Origin: Beijerinckiaceae bacterium
GTDB lineage: Bacteria; Pseudomonadota; Alphaproteobacteria; Rhizobiales; Beijerinckiaceae
DNA length: 64,000 bases
Assembly: GCA_009773635.1 (NCBI GenBank)
Contig: WSYC01000006.1
Coordinates: 212,720 to 276,719, forward strand
Direction of reading: 5' to 3'
Below, piece after piece: positions 54,867-64,000 of the stretch. Every line of letters starts with the position of its first letter. Position 1 is the first letter of the stretch. A program made the translations under genes and the position numbers. Below the pieces are notes generated by a model. That model had not been told where the DNA came from. It saw nothing but the letters and a program-made list of their open reading frames with translations, and did no database searches.

Positions 54867-56003
54867 CTATGGTGTTACCGTCTGCCGACCATGGTGCATG
54901 GGCAACAGGATGCGGAACTGCGTCAGGCCCTTCAGCCGTTCGCATTCGATAACCCCGCCGTGATCGCTCACGACTTTCGCTACCATAGCAAGACCGAGGC
55001 CAGTTCCGCTGGCCTTGCTGGTCACGAAGGGTTCGAAGAGATGCGGCAGCAGGTGATCCGGGATGCCCGGCCCGTTGTCGAGAATACCGATTTCGAATGG
55101 CAGCGCCACGCGCTGTGCGCTCGTCGGCACCACCACGGAAACGCCGGGTCGGAACGCGGTCGTCAGGATGATCCGCCCGCCGATCGTCTCTGAGCCGATC
55201 GCTTCGGCGGCGTTTTTGACAAGGTTCAGAATGGCTTGCACCAACCGGTCGCGGTTGGCCATGATGGGGGGCAACGAAGGATCGAACCGATGCTCGAACG
55301 CGATGTGCTCGGCAAAGCCGCTGGTCGCCAGCCGGCTGATATGATCGAGCACCTCGTGGATGTTCACCGGCGACATCGGCATCGGCCGCCCGTCCGAGAA
55401 CACCTCGAACCGCTCGACGAGCCGGACAATGCGGTCCACTTCCGAGCGGATGAGCGCAGACAGCGGCTTTTCATCCGCCGGCAGCGAGTGCTCGATCAGC
55501 TGCGCTGCACCGCGGATGCCTGAAAGCGGGTTCTTGATCTCATGCGCCAGCATCGAGGCCATGGCGCTGACCGAGCGCACGGCGTCGCGATGCGTGAGCT
55601 GCCGGTTCATCTTGTCCATCATCGCGCGCGGCTGGATGACGAGCAGGATGTGATTGACCGGATCGAGCAGCGGCGTTGCGTAGATATCGGCGATCTGGTC
55701 GCCCTTCGCCGCCTTGCTGGCGGAGAGGTCGATGCCATATTCGGTGATGCTGCCGCCCTTGGCGCGCACATGCTCGATCAGCTGGATGAGCGGCGAGCCG
55801 ACGGCCAGAACCTCGCCCAGCGCTTTCTCGCGCAGGCGCTCACGGCCTGCGCCGAACAATTGTTCCGCCGCTGAATTCGCAAAGGAAATCCGGTTCGCGC
55901 GGTCGAGTTCTACCACGGGCATCGGCATGGCATCGATCAGGCTGCGGGCGTCCCGGTTCTTGTGAATGGAGAATTCCCCTTCGGCGATTGCGACCCTGTT
56001 CAT
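54867..56003 (-). CDS. ntrB: Nitrogen regulation sensor kinase NtrB (NR(II))
   Basis: 378 aa cytoplasmic kinase: PAS domain (about 20-125, DAMPMPVVELDRANRISFANSAAEQLFG), phospho-acceptor His in SMLAHEIKNPLSGIRGAAQLIEH near residue 155, N-box LVKNAAEAIG and G-box DNGPGIPDHLLPHLFEPF, GTGLGLAMV. No membrane segment. ATG 56003 overlaps dusB by 4 nt. Responds to PII in studied systems. Confidence 0.97.
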   Translation of the reverse strand: MNRVAIAEGEFSIHKNRDARSLIDAMPMPVVELDRANRISFANSAAEQLFGAGRERLREKALGEVLAVGSPLIQLIEHVRAKGGSITEYGIDLSASKAAKGDQIADIYATPLLDPVNHILLVIQPRAMMDKMNRQLTHRDAVRSVSAMASMLAHEIKNPLSGIRGAAQLIEHSLPADEKPLSALIRSEVDRIVRLVERFEVFSDGRPMPMSPVNIHEVLDHISRLATSGFAEHIAFEHRFDPSLPPIMANRDRLVQAILNLVKNAAEAIGSETIGGRIILTTAFRPGVSVVVPTSAQRVALPFEIGILDNGPGIPDHLLPHLFEPFVTSKASGTGLGLAMVAKVVSDHGGVIECERLKGLTQFRILLPMHHGRQTVTP

Positions 56004-57016
56004 GCTGCCACCCCCCTGCTCCCGGGCGTCGTGAGGCTTGAAAACAGGCTCTCGAGGAAACGGCAGACCGTCTCCGGCTGGTCTGATTGCAAGATTGCCG
56101 CCATTTCGGCCTTTTCCAGCGGCGAACCGAGGCGGATCGCCTCCTCCGCATAGGCGGCAACGTGCTTGCGGGCGTGGCGCACGCCCTGCCGTGCCCCCAT
56201 GGCTTCGATCAGGCTCATATAGTGTTGCATGATGCTATCCGCCATCGCGGAGGCGGAGGGCGGCGCCCAGCTTTTGCCGGCAAGGCCATGCGCGATCTCG
56301 CCGATCAGCCAGGGACGCCCCAGTGCCGCGCGCCCGATCATCACGCCATCAGCGCCTGATTGCTCGAGTGCCGCCTGCGCATCCGCGAGGCTGGAAATAT
56401 CGCCGTTGACGATCACCGGCAGCCGCGTCGCGGCCTTTACGGGTTGAACTGCACGCCAGTCTGCCTGCCCCGTGTAGAATTGCTGCCGCGTCCGCCCGTG
56501 CACCGTCACCAGCGAAAGGCCGCAATCTTCAGCCCGGCGCGCGAGTTCGGCGGCATTCCGGCTCGCATCATCCCAACCGAGCCGCATTTTCAGTGTTACC
56601 GGGACCGAAACTGCGCCGCGCACCGCATCAATCAGGCTCTGCGCATGATCGAGATCGCGCATCAGCGCGGAGCCCGCCAGCCCGCCCGTGACCTTTTTCG
56701 CCGGGCAGCCCATGTTGATGTCAATGATATCGGCGCCCGAAGCCTCGGCGACACGCGCGCCCTCCGCCATTGCCGAGGCCTTGCAGCCGGCGAGCTGGAC
56801 AACATGCAGCAACAGCCCCTCGCCTTCCGCCCGAAGCCGCGATTCCTCGTCACCAGCTGCCAGTTGGTCGGCCGCGACCATCTCGCTGACCACCATGCCG
56901 GCGCCGAACCCGGCCGCGACCATGCGGAAACCATGATCGGTGACACCGGACATCGGCGCCAGCACGGCCGGGCCGGTGAGCGTATGACCTGCGACGATCA
57001 AAGGTGTGCCATTCAT
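56000..57016 (-). CDS. dusB: tRNA dihydrouridine synthase (NifR3/DusB)
   Basis: 338-aa FMN enzyme reducing uridines in the tRNA D-loop region. N-terminal LAPMSGVTDHGFRMVAAGFGAGMVVSEM, catalytic Cys in DINMGCPAKKV near residue 99, and TVHGRTRQQFYTG near 170 are diagnostic. First gene of the nifR3-ntrBC unit. The 281-nt gap to ispDF holds the two divergent promoters. Confidence 0.96.
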   Translation of the reverse strand: MNGTPLIVAGHTLTGPAVLAPMSGVTDHGFRMVAAGFGAGMVVSEMVAADQLAAGDEESRLRAEGEGLLLHVVQLAGCKASAMAEGARVAEASGADIIDINMGCPAKKVTGGLAGSALMRDLDHAQSLIDAVRGAVSVPVTLKMRLGWDDASRNAAELARRAEDCGLSLVTVHGRTRQQFYTGQADWRAVQPVKAATRLPVIVNGDISSLADAQAALEQSGADGVMIGRAALGRPWLIGEIAHGLAGKSWAPPSASAMADSIMQHYMSLIEAMGARQGVRHARKHVAAYAEEAIRLGSPLEKAEMAAILQSDQPETVCRFLESLFSSLTTPGSRGVAA

Positions 57017-57297
57017 GAGCGGAATGCCTAATTTTTATGCACTATGCCTGACATCATGCAGAAGCGCGAATTTCGCGACAGCGGAGCGCTGAAAACCATG
57101 TCCCAGGGTTTCGATCTGCCGCGCCGCATGCGTGCCCGGTTACGGCAACGGCACGGGCAGCACAAGCCTCGCAACGCCGACCCGGTCGTCCTCTCCTGCG
57201 ATCCTGCCCGAGTTGACGTTGACGCAGCCGGAAAATTTCTCGATTGATCCCCCACAGTGATCCCGCCGCGCTTGCGGCGCTTGCCCGTGGAAATGCC
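57017..57297. other. Divergent intergenic region dusB / ispDF
   Basis: 281 nt without a supported gene. The part next to dusB (57030-57060) is relatively AT-rich and should hold its promoter. Short frames on both strands lack codon bias or homology that I can recognise. No riboswitch or strong hairpin was seen. Confidence 0.5.
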
Positions 57298-58488
57298 ATG
57301 TCATCGCTCCCGCCCGTTGCTGCCCTGATTGTTGCCGCCGGTCGCGGCACGCGCGTGGGCGGTGCTGTCGCCAAGCAATACCGCAGGATCGGTGGGCGGC
57401 CCGTGCTCGCGCATGCGATCGCACATCTGGGGGCTGTCGACCTCATCGAAACGATCGGCACCGTGATCCATGCCGAGGATGGAGAAGCTTTCTCCGCCTC
57501 CGCGCTGGCGAGCGGGGTTGCTGCGGCGCGGCTGTTCAGCACATCCGGCGGCGGCTCTCGTCAGGATTCGGTGCGGCTGGGCCTTGAAGCGCTCGCAGCG
57601 CGCGGCTTTGCGCGCGACGGGCTCGTGCTGATCCACGATGCCGCCCGCCCCTTCGCCAGCGAGGTTGTGCTGTTGCGGGCGATCACGGCCGGCGCGCGCT
57701 TTGGCGCGGCGATCCCGGTGCTGCCCGTGCCCGATACGCTTGGCGTCGTCGATGCGGAGGGCATCCTGCGCGGCAACCATGCGCGCGCCGAAGCCCGGAT
57801 GGTGCAGACGCCGCAGGTTTTCCGCTTCGGGGTGATCCTCGATGCCCATCGCCGGGCGCTGGCGGACGGGCGCGCGGATTTCACCGATGATGCCGGCCTC
57901 GCAGCGGCCTGTGGGCAGGAAGTCCATACCTTCATGGGCGATGCCGATCTCTTCAAGATCACCGAAGAAACCGATTTTGCGCGCGCGGAGCGCCATCTGG
58001 CCAATGCGCGGGGCGAGAGCCGTTCCGGCATCGGCTATGATGTGCATGCCTTCACGGCGGGCGATCACGTCGTGCTGGGTGGTGTTTCAATCCCGCATAG
58101 CCACGCGCTGCTTGGGCATTCGGATGCCGATCCGGTGCTCCATGCGCTGACGGATGCGCTGCTCGGCACTATCGGCGACGGCGATATCGGCATGCACTTC
58201 CCGCCTTCCGATGAAAAATGGCGCGGCGCGGCCTCGCATCTCTTCCTCGCAGATGCGCTGCGCCGCGTTATCGAGCGCGGCGGCACGCTGGTGTCGGTTG
58301 ATTGCACCATCGTCTGTGAAGCGCCGAAGATCGGCCCGCACCGCGCCGCCATGCAGGCGGCCATCGGCGGCGTGCTCGGCCTTGCGGCGGATCGTGTCGG
58401 CGTGAAAGCCACGACCTCGGAAAAGCTGGGGTTTACCGGGCGGCGCGAGGGCATCGCCGCGATCGCGATTGCCAATGTCGCCTTCTGA
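57298..58488 (+). CDS. ispDF: Bifunctional IspD/IspF, MEP isoprenoid pathway
   Basis: About 396 aa fusion, common in alphaproteobacteria. IspD (about 1-232): LIVAAGRGTRVGG near residue 12, DAARPF near 103 and TDDAGLAAACG near 197; it makes CDP-methylerythritol. IspF (about 238-396): GIGYDVHAF near 241, GVSIPHSHALLGHSDADPVLHALTDALLGTIGDGDIG with the metal ligands, and TTSEKLGFTGR near 378; it forms MEcPP. ATG 57298 is used; the frame opens at 57244. cinA follows 34 nt later and is probably co-transcribed. Confidence 0.97.
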   Translation: MSSLPPVAALIVAAGRGTRVGGAVAKQYRRIGGRPVLAHAIAHLGAVDLIETIGTVIHAEDGEAFSASALASGVAAARLFSTSGGGSRQDSVRLGLEALAARGFARDGLVLIHDAARPFASEVVLLRAITAGARFGAAIPVLPVPDTLGVVDAEGILRGNHARAEARMVQTPQVFRFGVILDAHRRALADGRADFTDDAGLAAACGQEVHTFMGDADLFKITEETDFARAERHLANARGESRSGIGYDVHAFTAGDHVVLGGVSIPHSHALLGHSDADPVLHALTDALLGTIGDGDIGMHFPPSDEKWRGAASHLFLADALRRVIERGGTLVSVDCTIVCEAPKIGPHRAAMQAAIGGVLGLAADRVGVKATTSEKLGFTGRREGIAAIAIANVAF

Positions 58489-58522
58489 GCGGACATTGGC
58501 TGCCTGACCGGAGGTTGATCCC

Positions 58523-59038
58523 ATGCCCGCATCCCGTTCCATCCCCGCGCTGGCGCGCACGGTGCTGGCTGAAGCCCGCCGGAACGGGTTGACGATTGCC
58601 ACCGCCGAATCCTGCACCGGCGGCATGGTCGCGGCAGCGCTGACCGATATCGCGGGCTCATCCGATGTCTTCGACCGCGGTTTCGTGACCTATTCGAACG
58701 CAGCGAAAGAGGCGATGCTGGGCGTTCACCCCGATATTATTGACGAGGTTGGCGCGGTTTCGGCCGAAGTTGCATCAGCGATGGCGGTGGGCGTTCTCAG
58801 AGTCTCGCTGGCAGACATTTCGGTCGCCATCACCGGGGTGGCCGGCCCCGGCGGCGGCAGCGCAGCCAAGCCGGTCGGCCTCGTGCATTTTGCCGCTGCG
58901 GCACGCGATGGCCGGGTCAACCGCGTCGAGCGACGCTATGATCCTGCACTTGGTCGCAAGGGCATCCGCCGCGCCGCGACGATCGAGGCGCTAGGGCTTC
59001 TTCTCGCCCTCGCCGCACCCGGCGTTCAGTTCGCGTAG
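58523..59038 (+). CDS. CinA family protein (nicotinamide-nucleotide amidase, PncC-like)
   Basis: 171 aa, the stand-alone C-terminal CinA domain. Active-site Ser in [21 protein letters not shown] near residue 30, then [12 protein letters not shown] and [15 protein letters not shown]. Converts nicotinamide mononucleotide to nicotinic acid mononucleotide in NAD recycling. GGAGG precedes the ATG. It overlaps the convergent spermidine-synthase-like gene by 13 nt. Confidence 0.93.
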   Translation: MPASRSIPALARTVLAEARRNGLTIATAESCTGGMVAAALTDIAGSSDVFDRGFVTYSNAAKEAMLGVHPDIIDEVGAVSAEVASAMAVGVLRVSLADISVAITGVAGPGGGSAAKPVGLVHFAAAARDGRVNRVERRYDPALGRKGIRRAATIEALGLLLALAAPGVQFA

Positions 59039-61266
59039 CGCCGCCAGAGCGCGCCGACGATATTCGAGAAATCGTCGGTCCAGGGCTGGATGCCGATATC
59101 GCGCACCGGCTGCCAGCCGGGCATGGCTTCAAGCGGCTTGAGCGCCTCCGGCTTCCTCGCGATCGCCACGGCGATCGAGGCGACGCGCGCATCAAGCGTG
59201 GCCTGCCCTTCGCCCGGATCGGCCTTGATCATGGCACTCGCCCCGGCATCGCGTGCCAGCGCGGCGACAACGCTCTGCAGCTCGAGATGCCGGTTCGAGA
59301 TGTGGATCGTCAGGATGCCGTTCTCGGTGAGCTTGGCGAGGTAGAGTGCGATTGCCTCCCGCGTCAGCAGATGCATCGGGATGGCGTCGGACGAGAAAGC
59401 ATCGACAAGGAGATTGTCGAAACTTCCCGGCTTTTCACTTGCGAGCGTCAGGCGCGCATCGCCCAGAACGATCCTCCCGTCGGGTGCGCATTCCGAGAGG
59501 AAGCGGAAGAGCTTCGGGTCACGCGCGATCTTCACCACGGTGGCGTCGATCTCGAAATAGGTCCAGCGATCCTTGCCCGTGCCGTTGCAGGCATGCGCGC
59601 CGGCACCAAGGCCGATGACACCGAGCGCGCGCCCTTCGGCACGCTCCGGCACCGCGCGCAGCGTATCCGCGATCGGCGCATCCGGGTGATAATAGGTCAG
59701 GGGCCGCGGCCGCCCGGTGGTCGGCGAGCCATCGGCATTCATGATCCGCATCGCGCCATGCACGGTTGTGCCGTGGGAGAGGATGCGGAACTGGCCTTCG
59801 CTGCGCATTTCGAGCTTGTGGACCCCGAAGAACGAGCGCTCGTGCGTGCGGCTGTTTTCCAGTGTCTGCAGGGAATCGAGCGCGATGAACAGCACCGGCA
59901 GCATCGCGGCCACAACCAGTGGCTTGCGGTAGAGCAGCATCGCCAGCCCGGCAGCGCCGAGGAAAATGTAATAGACCATCGGCCCGGGATGCCCGCCCTT
60001 GCCGAAGCGGATGTAATACAGCAGCGCAATATAGGTCGCGCCGATTGCGAAGATCGGCACCACCACGCGGATGATGTCCTTGCGCGAGGCCTTGCCAACC
60101 GCCGGGATTGCCAGCATCGCGGCGATCACCAGCAGCGGATATTCCGCGACGCGATCGAAAATCACCGGCGCGATCAGCCCGCTGAACAGCCCGCCCAGCA
60201 CACCGCCGAAACTCATCCAGAGATAGAAACTCGTCAGATGCTCCGCACCCGGGCGTGCGGCGTAGAGACGGTTGTGACACACCAGCGTCGCGCAGAAGAA
60301 GAAGCCGATATGCACCGCGAGCACGACGACAAACATATGCGCGCCGAAATACGAAAACAGCACGAGAGCGCCGGCAAGAATCGGCAGGATGCGCTCGACC
60401 GCCACCATCGGTACCAGCGGCGTATCGCGGAAGATCAGCACAAACGTCAGCAGGAACAGCGCCAGCGGAATGACCCAGAGGAAGGGTGCAGCGGCAACAT
60501 CTGTCGAGATATGCGCGGTCACCGCGACCAGCAGGCCCGAGGGGATGAACGAGAGTACAATCCACGTGAGGACGGCGCGCGGCTTCGGCCTGTCGAGATC
60601 AGCGGTCGCGACCGGGGCCGCGCGCGAGGCGCTGGCGTGGCGGATCGTCAGCACGGCGAGCCCGATCAGGATGATCAGCGTCACGAACCCGAGCCCCCAG
60701 CTGATCGACTGCGCCTTCACCGGCAGCAGTGGTTCGATGGCAACCGGATAGAGCAGCAGTGCCGCAAACGAGCCGAGATTGGAGGCGCCGTAAAGGAAAT
60801 ACGGATCGCGCGCATGGACATGGCCGGAGCGGGCAAACCAGGCCTGCAACAACGGCCCATTGCCGGAAACGGCAAAAAACGGCAGCCCGACCGAGACCAG
60901 AAACACCCCGATCAGCCAGAGCGCCTGTCCTTCGGAGGGCGGTGCGCCAAAATGGCCGGAGACCGCGATCGGCAGTGTCAACGCCGTCAGGGCGAGGATC
61001 GCAAGATGCAGCAGCGCCGCGGCGCGGGTCGTCAGGTATTTGGTCGACAGATGCGCATAGAGATAGCCCGCCAGCAGCAGCGCCTGGAAGAACACCATCG
61101 CGATCGACCAGACCGCAGGCGAGCCGCCGAGTTGCGGCAGCACCATTTTCGTGAACATCGGCTGCACGGCGAACAGCAGGAAGGCGGAGGTGAAAATCGC
61201 CAGCGTGAAGGCGGTCAACATCAGCCCGTCGCGGCCCTTGGCCACCGGTAGCGCACGATTGGTCAT
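59026..61266 (-). CDS. Fused MFS transporter/spermidine synthase-like protein
   Basis: 746 aa. The first 480 or so residues form about 12-13 membrane helices; the C-terminal 260 carry a spermidine-synthase-like Rossmann domain: [12 protein letters not shown] near 556, [46 protein letters not shown] near 635. Such fusions are widespread, but no aminopropyltransferase activity is established, and the usual DxGGG motif reads GLGAG here. A membrane-linked methyl- or aminopropyl-transfer role is only inference. Confidence 0.9.
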   Translation of the reverse strand: MTNRALPVAKGRDGLMLTAFTLAIFTSAFLLFAVQPMFTKMVLPQLGGSPAVWSIAMVFFQALLLAGYLYAHLSTKYLTTRAAALLHLAILALTALTLPIAVSGHFGAPPSEGQALWLIGVFLVSVGLPFFAVSGNGPLLQAWFARSGHVHARDPYFLYGASNLGSFAALLLYPVAIEPLLPVKAQSISWGLGFVTLIILIGLAVLTIRHASASRAAPVATADLDRPKPRAVLTWIVLSFIPSGLLVAVTAHISTDVAAAPFLWVIPLALFLLTFVLIFRDTPLVPMVAVERILPILAGALVLFSYFGAHMFVVVLAVHIGFFFCATLVCHNRLYAARPGAEHLTSFYLWMSFGGVLGGLFSGLIAPVIFDRVAEYPLLVIAAMLAIPAVGKASRKDIIRVVVPIFAIGATYIALLYYIRFGKGGHPGPMVYYIFLGAAGLAMLLYRKPLVVAAMLPVLFIALDSLQTLENSRTHERSFFGVHKLEMRSEGQFRILSHGTTVHGAMRIMNADGSPTTGRPRPLTYYHPDAPIADTLRAVPERAEGRALGVIGLGAGAHACNGTGKDRWTYFEIDATVVKIARDPKLFRFLSECAPDGRIVLGDARLTLASEKPGSFDNLLVDAFSSDAIPMHLLTREAIALYLAKLTENGILTIHISNRHLELQSVVAALARDAGASAMIKADPGEGQATLDARVASIAVAIARKPEALKPLEAMPGWQPVRDIGIQPWTDDFSNIVGALWRRYAN

Positions 61267-61346
61267 CCAGAGTCCCCGCGTCGATCCGAAATTTCGCGGA
61301 GCCTAGCGGCGAGAGAAAAAGATGCCGTTAATACCGCCGGTTGTGC

Positions 61347-61796
61347 TCAGGTTCTGCGTGCAAGGTCGTCGGCGCGCGCCTCGAAGGCCTCGGCCATCTT
61401 GCGGAACACTTTCTCGAATACGGCGCCCGCAAGCATCTGGAAGGTTCGGCTCCTGAACTCGTAGTCGATGAAGAATTTGACATCCGCTCCGGTGGCAGTC
61501 GGCACGAAGGTCCAGCGGTTTTCGAGGTGCTTGAACGGCCCGTCGACATAACTCACCCGGATCTGGCGGTTCGCCGCATCAAGCTCGACACGGGTAGTGA
61601 ACACCTCACGGATCATTTTGTAGCCGATCGCCATATCCGCGAGCAGCGTGACAATGCCATCATTCTCATTCCGCCGCTTGATGGTGAGGCTCTCGCACAT
61701 CGGCACGAATTGAGGATAGCGCGCGATATCGGCCACGAGGTCGAACATTACCTCGGGGGAGTGCTTGACCGGGCGCGTGGTTTCGAAGCGGGGCAA
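61347..61796 (-). CDS. RatA/COQ10-type START-like protein
   Basis: 149 aa. Pattern PRFETTRPVKHSPEVMFDLVADIARYPQFVPMCESLTI is typical of the coenzyme Q-binding COQ10/RatA family (SRPBCC fold), which binds ubiquinone in mitochondria and alphaproteobacteria; the same family is named RatA toxin in E. coli. It starts 3 nt after lipA, so the two are in one operon. The respiratory (COQ10) reading is preferred for this lineage. Confidence 0.9.
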   Translation of the reverse strand: MPRFETTRPVKHSPEVMFDLVADIARYPQFVPMCESLTIKRRNENDGIVTLLADMAIGYKMIREVFTTRVELDAANRQIRVSYVDGPFKHLENRWTFVPTATGADVKFFIDYEFRSRTFQMLAGAVFEKVFRKMAEAFEARADDLARRT

Positions 61797-61799
61797 GGC

Positions 61800-62771
61800 T
61801 CAGGTCCGCGCGGCCCGGTTGGCCTTCAGCCTGGCGAAATCCTCGCCGGCATGGTGTGACGAGCGCGTCAACGGGCTGGCGGAAACCATGGCAAAACCCT
61901 TGGTATAGGCGATGGTCTCGTAGCCCTTGAACTCGTCCGGCGGCACGAAGCGGATCACCGCATGGTGCTTCTTCGTCGGCTGGAGGTATTGCCCGATGGT
62001 GAGGAAATCAACCTCGGCCGAGCGCAAATCGTCCATCAGTTGCAGGATCTCGTTCCGCTCCTCGCCGAGGCCGACCATGATGCCGGACTTGGTGAAGATG
62101 CTCGCATCCAGCTCCTTCACCCGCTGCAGCAGCCGGATTGAGTGGAAATAGCGCGCGCCGGGGCGCACCTTCAGGTATTTCGACGGCACGGTTTCGAGGT
62201 TGTGGTTGAAGACATCCGGCTTTGCTGCAACCACAACCTCCAGCGCGCCATCCTTACGCAGGAAATCCGGCGTCAGGATTTCAATGGTCGTCTTGGGCGA
62301 CGCCTTGCGGATCGCCCGGATCGTTTGCGCGAAATGCTCCGCCCCGCCGTCAGCGAGATCGTCGCGATCCACCGACGTGATGACGACGTGCTCGAGCCCG
62401 AGCTTGGCGGTTGCCATCGCCACATAATCCGGCTCGTTCGGGTCGAGCGGGCCGGGCATGCCGGTCTTCACGTTGCAGAAGGCGCAGGCCCGCGTGCAGG
62501 TATCGCCCATGATCATGAAGGTCGCGTGCTTCTTGTCCCAGCACTCGCCGAGGTTCGGGCAGCCGGCCTCCTCGCACACCGTGACGAGGCCGTTCTCCTT
62601 GACGATGCGGTGCGTTTCTTTCCAGCCCGGCGACCCCGGCGCTTTCACGCGGATCCAGTCCGGCTTCTTCTGGATCGGGTTGTCCGGCCGATGCGCCTTT
62701 TCGGGGTGACGTGCTTCCGCCGACAGCGATTTCTTGCGCGGATCATTGGTGAGGAGATCGATGGTAGCCAT
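61800..62771 (-). CDS. lipA: Lipoyl synthase
   Basis: 323-aa radical-SAM enzyme inserting two sulfurs into octanoyl groups. Auxiliary cluster [12 protein letters not shown] near residue 66 and SAM cluster CTRACAFC near 92 are intact, as is the C-terminal Ser of the auxiliary cluster in LTRSSHHA. Full length. Co-transcribed with the COQ10-like gene. Confidence 0.97.
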   Translation of the reverse strand: MATIDLLTNDPRKKSLSAEARHPEKAHRPDNPIQKKPDWIRVKAPGSPGWKETHRIVKENGLVTVCEEAGCPNLGECWDKKHATFMIMGDTCTRACAFCNVKTGMPGPLDPNEPDYVAMATAKLGLEHVVITSVDRDDLADGGAEHFAQTIRAIRKASPKTTIEILTPDFLRKDGALEVVVAAKPDVFNHNLETVPSKYLKVRPGARYFHSIRLLQRVKELDASIFTKSGIMVGLGEERNEILQLMDDLRSAEVDFLTIGQYLQPTKKHHAVIRFVPPDEFKGYETIAYTKGFAMVSASPLTRSSHHAGEDFARLKANRAART

Positions 62772-62944
62772 GGGTGCTTTCGGACGTAGGAACCTTCGGC
62801 AAAACCGGGATGCTTCTTCACCTAATCCGGTCGCATCGTCCCGGCAAGGGCGGAACCTCCATGCACGCGCGGCATAGCTCCGGTTAGCGCCTTCTCCTCA
62901 ACGCTTCCGAAGGGAAATTGTGCGATGCTGGGGGCATCGGAAGT

Positions 62945-62969
62945 CTTGGGAATGCGCTGCATTCCCAAG
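62945..62969. promoter_or_regulatory. 11-bp perfect inverted repeat upstream of a small exported protein
   Basis: CTTGGGAATGC (62945-62955) is perfectly complementary to GCATTCCCAAG (62959-62969) with a 3-nt loop, 24 nt before the ATG at 62994. No T-run follows. It may be an operator or a leader hairpin near the ribosome-binding site (GGGAGG, 62983-62988). Confidence 0.5.
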
Positions 62970-62993
62970 TGGCGCATTCGAAGGGAGGGTCCG

Positions 62994-63296
62994 ATGAAAC
63001 GTGTGCTGATCTTCATCGCGCTGTTCATCACCGCGCTGGCGCTCTTCGCCCTGCCCGCCGCCCGCGCCGAAATCTGGAGCGAGGTGACGGGCGATGCCAA
63101 GGAGCACGTCACCTATATCTGCGCGCCGTGCTGCAAGCTCACCAACTATCACCCGACGCGCACGGTGCGCGCGCGGCTCTTTACGATGATGGACCCGCGT
63201 GTGCTGATCCTCAAGCCGCAGGACACGGAAACCTTCATGACGCCAAAGGGCTGCATGACCGCCGGCTTCGGCCTCGAGGTGATGTTCATCAACTGA
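62994..63296 (+). CDS. Small exported Cys-containing protein
   Basis: 100 aa. ATG 62994 follows GGGAGG and gives a signal peptide (VLIFIALFITALALFALPAARA) with cleavage near residue 24. The mature 75 residues contain CAPCC and a later GCMTAG, suggesting metal binding or disulfides, and conserved-looking aromatic turns (TNYHPTRTVRARLF). I do not recognise the family. It stands alone between lipA (divergent) and a convergent membrane protein gene. Confidence 0.75.
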   Translation: MKRVLIFIALFITALALFALPAARAEIWSEVTGDAKEHVTYICAPCCKLTNYHPTRTVRARLFTMMDPRVLILKPQDTETFMTPKGCMTAGFGLEVMFIN

Positions 63297-63305
63297 AGCG
63301 GCGCT

Positions 63306-63554
63306 TTACCGGCTCAGGAACCGCCCGACGACGATCACCAGCACGCCGCCGAGCACGGCCGCAGCGAGTGAATTCAGGATCGGCCCGCCGAGCCTCAGAC
63401 CAAGCTGCGCGAACACAAAATGCCCGACCACCGCACCGATCAGCCCGACGGTCACATTGCGGATGATGCCGCCCGAGCCGCCGACGATCAGGCTCGCGAG
63501 CCAGCCCGCGATACCGCCAAGAAGAAGCGTGACGATGATGGGAGGAATGGACAT
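63306..63554 (-). CDS. GlsB/YeaQ/YmgE family membrane protein
   Basis: 82 aa, three helices, Gly-rich. The family pattern IIVTLLLGGIAGWLASLIVGGSGGIIRNVTVGLIGAVVGHFVF and the final LGGVLVIVVGRFL are clear. These transglycosylase-associated proteins respond to stress; the molecular role is unknown. Ends 10 nt from the convergent small exported protein gene. Confidence 0.9.
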   Translation of the reverse strand: MSIPPIIVTLLLGGIAGWLASLIVGGSGGIIRNVTVGLIGAVVGHFVFAQLGLRLGGPILNSLAAAVLGGVLVIVVGRFLSR

Positions 63555-63743
63555 GGGGGCTCCTACTTGGTCTGTGTCGTCACGGCCGGGCTGGTCCCGG
63601 GCATGACTGTGGAGGGAAACACCCCCTCACGCATCGAACGTCTTCCAGAAATCATCAGGCACGCCCCCGTTGTCCGGGAGCGCGGGGTGCGGAAGAACCA
63701 TGTGCATCTGGCGCCCTGAGGGATTGCCAGAGCTCCCGGGCCG

Positions 63744-63986
63744 TCAGCGTGCAGGGTCGCAATAGGTGATGCGGCAACGGCCAGAGCGCGGCGTGCGGAC
63801 AGCGCATTCGTTCAGGGCCCGCCTCGTGGCTTGCGCTCGGGAAGAATAACTCCAGCTCGATCCCCTTGCGCCGGTGGTGCCGCGTGCTTCGCAGCCCCAG
63901 GCCGCAGCTTCCTGCGTTGAGGTGAGGTAGAAGGGTGCGGCAGCCAGCACGGCAGCAAGGCCAAACATCAGGCGTCTGTGTTTCAT
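63744..63986 (-). CDS. Small secreted protein, DUF4189-like
   Basis: 80 aa. Signal peptide to about residue 29 (AAVLAAAPFYLTSTQEAAA-W). The mature part has SYSSRAQATRRALNECAVRTPRSGRCRITYCDPAR, with four Cys in all (CEARG, NECA, GRCRI, YCD), resembling the repeat unit of DUF4189 proteins. Function unknown. A GGGGGG-rich ribosome-binding region precedes the ATG near the window end. Confidence 0.75.
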   Translation of the reverse strand: MKHRRLMFGLAAVLAAAPFYLTSTQEAAAWGCEARGTTGARGSSWSYSSRAQATRRALNECAVRTPRSGRCRITYCDPAR

Positions 63987-64000
63987 GTTTCCCCCCGGAA

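Noticed and set aside
57044-57247. 67-codon frame between dusB and ispDF
   Set aside because: Arg-rich composition, no ribosome-binding site and no recognisable homology; treated as non-coding.
59287-61251. 654-codon plus-strand frame opposite the MFS/spermidine synthase gene
   Set aside because: Composition (Arg, Gln, His, Glu rich) and exact overlap with a recognisable membrane protein show it is a shadow frame.

Overview
The window reads as chromosome of a high-GC alphaproteobacterium, most likely Hyphomicrobiales (Rhizobiales). The evidence is gene order: dusB(nifR3)-ntrB-ntrC-ntrY-ntrX-hfq-hflX (57016 down to 47439), a fused ispDF, and the rlpA-dac-tmk-holB-metG-tatD-MBL series beside a tRNA-Ser. 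I cannot name a genus from sequence alone.

Layout. 1-3112 is the end of a BMP-type nucleoside-like ABC importer (two permeases, binding protein) closed by an intrinsic terminator. 3311-6990 holds a PepSY membrane protein, an EamA exporter, rimO and a RidA protein. 7129-17516 is an accessory catabolic region: a cytosine-deaminase-like amidohydrolase, two paralogous pairs of FAD oxidoreductase plus flavodoxin-fold reductase facing each other around a glycosyltransferase and a creatininase-family hydrolase, then a three-gene NMT1/ThiY-like ABC importer with a sigma-54-like site upstream. 17684-18595 is a diguanylate cyclase with a degenerate receiver, followed by a broken IS6-family transposase. 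19338-27503 is a Dpp/Opp-type ABC operon with a metallophosphoesterase, an RpiR/SIS regulator and a HAD phosphatase. 27504-28745 is a small, AT-richer island (candidate structured RNA, GIY-YIG protein) abutting the 3' end of tRNA-Ser(UGA).

29207-36718 is a tightly packed housekeeping operon (RlpA, a DacA-family protein, Tmk, HolB, MetG, TatD, MBL hydrolase). 36900-46930 holds an iron-type alcohol dehydrogenase, an M20 peptidase, a second Dpp-type ABC operon, a divergent LysR regulator and mazG. 47013-58488 has a lipoprotein, hflX, hfq, the two nitrogen two-component systems, dusB and ispDF. 58523-63986 has cinA, a fused MFS/spermidine synthase, a RatA/COQ10 protein, lipA and small exported or membrane proteins.

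Points most worth a second look: (1) the DacA-family protein in the housekeeping operon has lost all three penicillin-binding active-site motifs (Ser66 to Gly, SxN to GAN, KTG to ITG); (2) hflX has no ATG/GTG/TTG for its conserved N-terminus, but a CTG stands 6 nt after a GAGGAG formed by the end of hfq; (3) the mirrored FAD-oxidase/reductase pairs with a creatininase, a deaminase-like hydrolase, RidA and two importers look like an uncharacterised pathway for an N-containing compound; (4) a run of stem-loops ending in an intrinsic terminator at 27671-27818 may be an unannotated RNA; (5) the GGDEF protein has Ala at the receiver phosphorylation site.
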